A stretch of DNA of 64,000 bases from contig OZ025828.1 in the NCBI GenBank assembly GCA_964019425.1, forward strand, positions 372,001 to 436,000, given 5' to 3'. Under the pieces are notes generated by a model. It saw only the letters and a list, made by a program, of their open reading frames with translations, did not search any database and was not told where the DNA came from. The translations under genes were made by a program, and so were the position numbers. Shown one piece after another: positions 57,206 through 64,000 of this stretch (position 1 is the first letter of the stretch; each line of letters opens with the position of its first letter). The DNA comes from Flectonema sp. DT1601 (taxonomy: Eukaryota; Euglenozoa; Diplonemea; Diplonemida; Diplonemidae).

Positions 57206-57610
57206 CATTATAGAGGGGGCTCCCCATGCCTTCCAATCCCCAGCCAGACGGGAGCTCGACTGGGTTCTCCTGTAAGACGTACGTCTGGCACTTGGCAGGT
57301 CTGAGGCTCAGTCCAATCTTTGCCGATTCCCTATCCAGGGTGCGTAGGGCTTGATCCACTTGCTCTAATGATCCTGCGATCAATCCATCGTCCAGGTAGA
57401 AGCAGGCGAACTCCGGGCTGGTTTTCAACACCTCCACAAGTACTGGTTTCAAGGCCAATGAGAACAGCATCGGTCCCAATGGGTCCCCTTGTTGTGCACC
57501 CTCAGCGGAGGACAGGGCGTGTTTGCCAAATAGTAACCACGACTGTCTACCGTAGCACCACCGCACCCAGTTCTCGAGCTGCGAGCCCGTCGTTGCTTCG
57601 ATGAATGCTC
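57206..57610 (-). pseudogene. LINE-B RT fragment, motifs B to D (copy 3)
   Basis: Same as 30094-30498. Confidence 0.8.
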
Positions 57611-57885
57611 TCCCTTTTTTTTTTTATTTTTTTCATGTTTGATTATTTCCTCTTCATATTTTTTTTTTCTTTTCTTTCTTTTTTTTTTTTTTTCTCTGCC
57701 TCTCTCTTAATTCTGTTCGTTTCTTTGAAACGAAAATTCATTTGAATATTATTCCTTGGTCAGCAACAGTCATTGTCGCCCTCTGGGCCTGTTAAAAAAA
57801 GAAAAAAAATAAAAAGAAAGTTTACATCGGGAATAGGGCAGGAGCCAAAAGCTCCCAGTCCGTTACTTCCCACTCTATCGAATTT
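57611..57885 (-). repeat. X element, copy 10, inverted, inside LINE-B
   Basis: Third occurrence of the same X insertion with 207-bp flanking repeats. Confidence 0.8.
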
Positions 57886-58442
57886 AGGCGAACTCCGGGC
57901 TGGTTTTCAACACCTCCACAAGTACTGGTTTCAAGGCCAATGAGAACAGCATCGGTCCCAATGGGTCCCCTTGTTGTGCACCCTCAGCGGAGGACAGGGC
58001 GTGTTTGCCAAATAGTAACCACGACTGTCTACCGTAGCACCACCGCACCCAGTTCTCGAGCTGCGAGCCCGTCGTTGCTTCGATGAATGCTCCACGATGG
58101 ACGCAGTTGAAAGCGTTCGAGAAGTCTATTTTGACGAAGACTTTCTCTGCCCCCCAGTTTTTGGACCTAAACTCATGGAGTGCATGGATGGCCGCTTCTG
58201 TCCCCATAAGAGATTTGGGAGAGGAATAGGGGCAGTGAACTTTTGGTTCAGGCCCTTCCCATCGAACAGGACGAGGACTTCTAAAACCTGAGATGAACCA
58301 ATTGAGTTGAAACAAACAAATAACAGAGACGCAACACATACCGGAACATCATCGCAAGCAATGCTTCGGACCTCCGTCGACCTTCGTTCTTCCGGCGGCA
58401 AAGGGAAACAAGAAAGAACGGGCAATGAGACAAACCTGTTAG
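57886..58442 (-). pseudogene. LINE-B RT fragment, motifs A and B (copy 3)
   Basis: Same as 30774-31330, also with the empty E1.5 site. Confidence 0.8.
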
Positions 58443-58629
58443 TTGGTATTGTGTTGTTGTTAAAAACAAAAACATAAACGCCAGGAAGTTCGACAACGAA
58501 GACATCGACATCGATCGCTGCTCTGCAGATGTCCGGCGGGTGTTTGTCTACACTGTGTTTATTGTTTGTTTTTTTCCCAAGGTTCAACCTTGGGAAGAGA
58601 AGTAAAAAATTCCGTCAATGTTGGAAGAT
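58443..58629. other. Flank sequence shared with 14367 and 31331
   Basis: Ends at CAATGTTGG and passes into inverted S. No gene recognised. Confidence 0.5.
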
Positions 58630-58768
58630 AAAAAAAAAAAAAAAAAAAAAAAGAATAAACAATGTTATCATTGTTTTGTTATCGATCGACTTTGTCGACT
58701 AATTTCTATTTTCCGTCCTGGTCAAGACGCTAAACTGATGTTTTCTCTTTAAAAAATAAATAAAAAGA

Positions 58769-58801
<33 letters not shown>

Positions 58802-59131
58802 ATAAACAATGTTATCATTGTTTTTTTATCGATCGACTATGTCGATCACTCTCTATTTCCCGTCCTGGTCAGGACGCTAAACTGATTGTTTTTTCTTTAA
58901 AAATAAATAAAAACAATAAAAAAAAAAAAAAAAGGAATAAACAATGTTATCATTGTTTTTATTTTATCGATCGACTATGTCGATTACTTTCTATTTTCCG
59001 TCCTGGTCAAGACGCTAAACTGATTGTTTTTTCTTTAAAAAATAAAAAGAAGGATTTAAAAAAAAAAAAAAAAAAAAAAAAGAATAAACAATGTTATCAT
59101 TGTTTTTATTTTATCGATCGACTATGTCGAT
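58630..59131 (-). repeat. S satellite, minus orientation
   Basis: Matches 31518-32018; the large duplication ends at 59131 inside the ATCGACTATGTCGAT core. Confidence 0.88.
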
Positions 59132-59422
59132 GTGCTACGAAGGAAAGTTTCAGCAAAAATTATTTTTATTGTGCAGTATGGTAGTTTTTTATTGGTAAAT
59201 AATGCCCTGTTCTACCTGACACTCGATGGAAGCACACAGATTTCTTAGATTTCTGATCAACGGCTGGCTTTCGCAAAAATCTTCTGTGGTAGGGAAATAT
59301 TCTTGTGGGGAAAAACCCGCAAGTTTGAAAAAAAATCTCCAAATCCGCAAGAATATTTCCCCGCGGGAATATTTCCCCGCAAGAATATTTCCCCGCGAGA
59401 ATATTTCCCTTTACAGTATTCA
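59132..59422. other. Unique segment with GAATATTTCCCCGC minisatellite, between opposed S arrays
   Basis: 291 bp seen nowhere else here. Four units of (A)GAATATTTCCCCGC at 59351-59412, complementary to GGGAAATATTCTTGTGGGG near 59293, so it can fold. A minus frame of 85 codons reads through it in repeat-derived peptide; not considered a gene. Confidence 0.55.
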
Positions 59423-59454
<32 letters not shown>

Positions 59455-60330
59455 CTTTTAATTATTTTAAAGAAAAAACAATCAGTTTAGCGTCTTGACC
59501 AGGACGGAAAATAGAAAGTGATCGACATAGTCGATCGATAAAAAAACAATGATAACATTGTTTATTCTTTTTTTTTTTTTTTTTTAAATTCTTATTATTT
59601 ATTTTTTAAAGAAAAAAAAACGGAAAATAAAAATTAGTCGACAAAGTCGAACGATAAAAAAAAAAAAAAAAAAACAATGATAACATTGTTTATTCTTTTT
59701 TTTTTTTTTTTTTTTTTTTTTATATTCTTTTTTATTAATTTTGAAAAAAAAAAACAATCAGTTTAGCGTCTTGACCAGGACGGAAAATAGAAAGTAATCG
59801 ACATAGTCGATCGATAAAAAAACAATGATAACATTGTTTAATCTTTTTTTTTTTAATTTTTTTTTTATTTATTTTTTAAAGAAAAAAAAAACGGAAAATA
59901 GAAATTAGTCGACAAAGTCGAACGATAAAAAAACAATGATAACATTGTTTATTCTTTTTTTTTTATTTTTTTTATATTTTTTTTTTTTAATTAATTTTGA
60001 AAAAAAAAAAAACAATCAGTTTAGCGTCTTGACCAGGACGGAAAATAGAAAGCGATCGACATAGTCGATCGATAAGAAAACAATGATAACATTGTTTATT
60101 CTTTTTTTTATTTTAAATTCTTTTTATTTATTTTTTAAAGAAAAAAAACGGAAAATAGAAATTAGTCGACAAAGTCGAACGATAAAAAAAAACAATGATA
60201 ACATTGTTTATTCTTTTTTTTGTATTTTTTTTATATTCTTTTTTATTAATTTTGAAAAAAAAAAAAAAACAATCAGTTTAGCGTCTTGACCAGGACGGAA
60301 AATAGAAAGTGATCGACATAGTCGATCGAT
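59423..60330 (+). repeat. S satellite, plus orientation
   Basis: Type a/b alternation as in the array at 4660, which it follows closely (compare the GCGATCGACATAGTCGAT monomer at 60051 and 5403). Ends in the ATCGACATAGTCGAT core. Confidence 0.9.
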
Positions 60331-61692
60331 TATTATTTATTGTTCGTTTTGTTTGTAATATTTTGTCGATATGTTTATGTCCGTCAGATCATAACGTTAA
60401 TCAGGTTAATTGTTAATTGTTAATTGTAAATGGTCTAAACCCCAATCCAAGTTCCCAAGGCTTGGCATAGATTTGAGTGACGCCTTACTGGCCTCCTCAT
60501 CCTCTATGAGTGGTGAGGGGGCCAGCAATGGTTTTTTTTTTTTTTTTTCTCTTATCTCTTTTTTTTCTTTTTCTTTTACTCTAATATGAAATATTTTTGA
60601 AAAAAATGTGATTATTAATTTAAAAAAAAAAAAAAAAAATAATGTAAATGAATAATAAAAAAAAAAAAAAAAAAACATGCCTTGGGAATACAACCAAAGC
60701 CCCAATTAATCGGTCCTTTCTTTTTTCCTTCTTGTCAAGTGATCGCTCCACTCGTCGATCACCAAAACCGATTGTATTTATATCTGTTCTTAAAAAATGA
60801 TCGGCTATACCGATCATTTTTTTTTAAAATAATTGTTTTCTTCTTCTCGACGATCAGATCCAATTGATCGACCTTTTTCTTTTTTTTTTTTTTTCCTTTA
60901 TTCTTTCCATCCCTCCCGCTCCCCTTATTTTAATAAAAACAAGATCAGCTCAGCTTGATCGTTAATCTTTTTTTTTTTTTTTTTTTTTTAAATTTAAACT
61001 GATTGTATTTATATCTGGTTATTTTTTCTCAACGATCGGCTATGCCGATCGACCTTTAAAATAATTGTCTTCTTCTTCTCGACGATCAGATCCAATTGAT
61101 CGACCTTTTCTTTTTTTTTCCTTTATTCCTCCCATCCCTCCCGCTCCCCTTATTTTAATAAAAACAAGATCAGCTCAGCTTGATCGTTATTTTTTTTTTT
61201 TTTTTTTGTTGGTCCTAGTCAAGACCTTAAACTGACTAATCGGTCTTAACTTTAACTAAGTGAATGAACCCTTCCCGTTTTCCTTTTCCCTTTATTACTC
61301 TCTATCTGGTCTGTTATGTCATAAATCTCATTTAATTTTATCATTCATTTTAATTTTCACTGTTTCCCATCTACATTTTATTTTCAAATAGTTCCGGTCT
61401 GTCTTTAATGTTAAATAAAACTGATCATGTTAACTCAATTTTTTTTTTATGTGCAAGAGATACCAACACGCAAGAGATACCAACGCACATACGAGATACC
61501 AGCACTTCCGAGATACCGACACACAAGAGATACCAAGACACTTAAGATACCAGCAAGGACAATGAGAGGTAGAATGAACTCTCCTCCTTGTGTCCGATCC
61601 TGATTATTTTTTTTTGAATTGGTAGTGTTACCTCAGTTTGCGACTCTCGTATCTGTGTTGTGTTAACTCATGTAAGTGATCTTAACTCCTGT
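60331..61692 (-). repeat. Block Z with LINE-A tail, inverted copy
   Basis: Reverse of 22771-24270: LINE-A tail (60345-60430, TTAATTG repeats), the GATC-rich duplication, the CAGTTTAAGGTCTTGACTAG motif (61208-61238, inverted) and the GGTATCTC minisatellite (61455-61555). Diverged by small indels from the two direct copies. Confidence 0.8.
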
Positions 61693-62974
61693 TAAAAAAT
61701 AAATAAAAAGAATTTAAAATAAAAAAAAAAAAAGAATAAACAATGTTATCATTGTTTTTTTTATCGTTCGACTTTGTCGACTAATTTCTATTTTCAGTTT
61801 TTTTTCTTTAAAAAATTAATAAAAAGAATTTAAAATAAAAAAAAAGAATAAACAATGTTATCATTGTTTTCTTATCGATCGACTATGTCGATTACTTTCT
61901 ATTTTCCGTCCTGGTCAAGACGCTAAACTGATTGTTTTTTTTTTTTTTTCAAAATTAATAAAAAAGAATAAAAAAAAAAAAAATAAAAAAAAGAATAAAC
62001 AATGTTATCATTGTTTTTTTTCATCGTTCGACTTTGTCGACTAATTTCTATTTTCCGTTTTTTTTTTCTTTAAAAAATAAATAAAAAGAATTTAAAATAA
62101 AAAAAAAGAATAAACAATGTTATCATTGTTTTTTTATCGATCGACTATGTCGATCACTTTCTATTTTCCGTCCTGGTCAAGACGCTAAACTGATTGTTTT
62201 TTTTTATAAATAAAAAGAAATAAAAAAAAAAAAAAAAAGAATAAACAATGTTATCATTGTTTTTTTATCGTTCGACTTTGTCGACTAATTTCTATTTTCA
62301 GTTTTTTTTCTTTAAAAAATAAATAAAAAGAATTTAAAATAAAAAAAAAGAATAAACAATGTTATCATTGTTTTCTTATCGATTGACTATGTCGATTACT
62401 TTCTATTTTCCGTCCTGGTCAAGACGCTAAACTGATTGTTTTTTTTTTCAAAATTAATAAAAAAGAATAAAAAAAAAAAAAAATAAAAAAAAGAATAAAC
62501 AATGTTATCATTGTTTTTTTTCATCGTTCGACTTTGTCGACTAATTTCTATTTTCCGTTTTTTTTTTCTTTAAAAAATAAATAAAAAGAATTTAAAATAA
62601 AAAAAAAGAATAAACAATGTTATCATTGTTTTTTTATCGATCGACTATGTCGATCACTTTCTATTTTCCGTCCTGGTCAAGACGCTAAACTGATTGTTTT
62701 TTTTTTATAAATAAAAAGAAATAAAAAAAAAAAAAAAAGAATAAACAATGTTATCATTGTTTTTTTATCGTTCGACTTTGTCGACTAATTTCTATTTTCC
62801 GTTTTTTTTCCTTTAAAAAATAAATAAAAAGAATTTAAAAAAAAAAGAATAAACAATGTTATCATTGTTTTTTTTTATCGTTCGACTTTGTCGACTAATT
62901 TCTATTTTCCGTCCTGGTCAAGACGCTAAACTGATTGTTTTTTTTTTTCAAAATTAATAAAAAAGAATATAAAA
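61693..62974 (-). repeat. S satellite array, minus orientation
   Basis: Alternating a and b monomers, with a four-monomer block repeated (compare 61760-62240 and 62240-62720). Confidence 0.9.
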
Positions 62975-63748
62975 CATAGATGGAAGTGCCCTCCAAATTT
63001 GGAGGGCGCCTGGTGAAAATCAGCCACAAAAATTTGTAGGGCCAAAATAGGGCCATTGTAGGGCCAAAATAGGGCCAAAATAGGGCGCTGGAGGGCGCGT
63101 AGGGCGCTTTTTTAATTAAATTTAATATAATGCCGAGCTCATTTTGACACACCCCTGCCCTCAGCGAGGGTCGAATCGCATCTTATTTGACTTTTCTCCG
63201 GTTCGCCCGATCAAATGCGTCTCTGGGATATCAGTTTACTTGCCACCAGTAAACTTCTTTTTTTTTCTCACAAGGTACCGTGAAGACCGACCTATTAACA
63301 GGCTAGCAAGAACGCACTCTCTCCCTCCTCGAATCCCTCTATATTCGACTCGGTGCATTCTGCGGGCTAATCAGCTCCTTGTAGATCTGGGATGCATCGT
63401 CCACTGAAATGAGTTTCAGCTTCAGGGATTGCAGCAGGCTCCGGAAGCTCTCAAGGAGTGGCCCATTGTTTTTGCCATTGTTGACCTCCGAACCATGACC
63501 TGGAGGTCTCAGGTTCGAACCCCTTGACACCCTTTTTTTTTTTTCGAAAGACTGCCAAGCATGTCAAAAAAAATTTTTTTGGCTTCTGCGTCAAAATACT
63601 TGTGCGTCAGTGTAAGTCCCCGTCAATTTAGCTGTCTTATAGTAATAAAAAAAGTAAAAAAAAAGCGCCCTCCAAAATAATATTTATATTAAAAGCGCCC
63701 TACAAGCGCCCTACACGCCCTCCAAATTGTAGGGCACTTCCATCTATG
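62975..63748. mobile_element. Non-autonomous TIR element, 774 bp (TIR-4)
   Basis: Inverted ends CATAGATGGAAGTGCCCT at 62975 and complement ending 63748; similarity runs ~35 bp including a GGAGGGCG motif. Subterminal fields of AGGGCC/AGGGCG (left) and GCGCCCT (right). Interior has ordinary composition, a B-box-like GGTTCGAACC near 63511 followed by poly(T), and no transposase. Inserted in an S monomer; target duplication not resolvable in the A-rich site. Confidence 0.8.
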
Positions 63749-63856
63749 ATAAAAAAAAAAATAAAAAAAAGAATAAACAATGTTATCATTGTTTTTTTTT
63801 TTATCGGACTAATTTCTATTTTCCGTTTCTTTTCTTTAAAAAATAAATAAAAAGAA
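63749..63856 (-). repeat. S satellite, last partial monomer
   Basis: Continues the monomer split by TIR-4 and ends at AATAAAAAGAAG. Confidence 0.8.
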
Positions 63857-64000
63857 GGGAAAACCTACAGATCCACCCCCAGGTTTGGGGAAACGTACAC
63901 TACGGTCACGGCCTTGTGTAACTTTTTTGACCCCTGGATATGTGTTTAAATCCGCAAAATCGAAGACGACGCAATTTGTCGAGTGGTATGATTGCAGACT
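63857..64000 (+). other. Right-edge sequence with tRNA-like start
   Basis: Non-repeat sequence in this window. From about 63967, GACGCAATTTGTCGAGTGGTATGATTG follows the same plan as the tRNA-like stretch at 3868 (GACGC, TTGTC, TGGTATGATTG), i.e. an A-box and D-arm. The window ends before an anticodon arm can be judged. Confidence 0.3.

Noticed and set aside
59166-59498. 85- and 90-codon frames across the 59132 segment
   Set aside because: The peptides are translations of the GAATATTTCCCCGC minisatellite (e.g. repeated FPRGNIL-type runs).
63480-63535. tRNA gene in TIR-4 based on GGTTCGAACC
   Set aside because: A B-box is present, but no acceptable A-box, D-arm or acceptor pairing at the right distance.

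Overview
The window is AT-rich eukaryotic DNA made almost entirely of nested repeats. Eukaryotic marks are non-LTR (LINE) retrotransposons with a restriction-like endonuclease, GT-AG intron signals, short-period satellite arrays, TIR DNA elements and long poly(A)/poly(T) tracts. I see no rRNA, no intact tRNA, no CRISPR and no convincing LTR element. The species cannot be fixed from this sequence; an invertebrate or protist genome with heavy LINE and satellite load fits. The only candidate host gene is a 5' fragment at the left edge, on the minus strand, with a plausible 5'UTR intron.

Repeat families (my own working names). LINE-A: an R2-superfamily-like LINE with an RT half (15659-17359 and 37077-38777) and a C-terminal half with CCHC knuckle, restriction-like endonuclease and a long extension (24491-29408 and 45137-56520). 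LINE-B: a second, unrelated LINE RT present only as fragments (near 700, 9763, 10443 and their copies). X: a ~280 bp element that precedes a ~130 bp linker and then satellite. S: an AT-rich satellite built on the 20-bp palindrome AAACAATGATAACATTGTTT. E1.5: a 1.52-1.54 kb element found singly, truncated and in tandem. Z: a ~1.4 kb block between satellite and LINE-A tail. Four TIR elements (1228-4179, 7052-8734, 17648-18424, 62975-63748) sit inside X or S.

Layout. 1-943: host gene edge and LINE-B scrap. 943-4250: X interrupted by a 2.95 kb TIR element. 4249-9139: X, linker and S array interrupted by a 1.68 kb TIR element, ending in a fold-back. 9142-14545: X, linker, S, two overlapping LINE-B fragments split by an inverted X, then a tandem E1.5 array. 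13386-32018 and 34803-59131 are two direct copies of one large segment: E1.5, LINE-A RT, X, linker, S array, Z, head-to-head LINE-A endonuclease halves, X, LINE-B, inverted S. The left copy alone carries a 777 bp TIR element; the right copy alone carries 6.47 kb of tandem 1540 bp E1.5 units inside the endonuclease ORF. 32019-34802 is inverted S with one truncated E1.5. 59132-64000: S in both orientations, an inverted copy of Z, a TIR element, and a unique right edge with a tRNA-like start.

Functionally the window holds parts of two autonomous LINE families and several passengers. LINE-A RT is separated from its endonuclease by about 9.3 kb in both copies, so neither looks able to make one complete protein here. 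The most notable points are the long C-terminal extension behind the LINE-A endonuclease, the gradient of identity across the inverted LINE-A arms, the kinship of S, Z and E1.5 through a shared motif, the 207 bp duplication around an X insertion, and the E1.5 arrays with a fixed terminus and visible empty sites.
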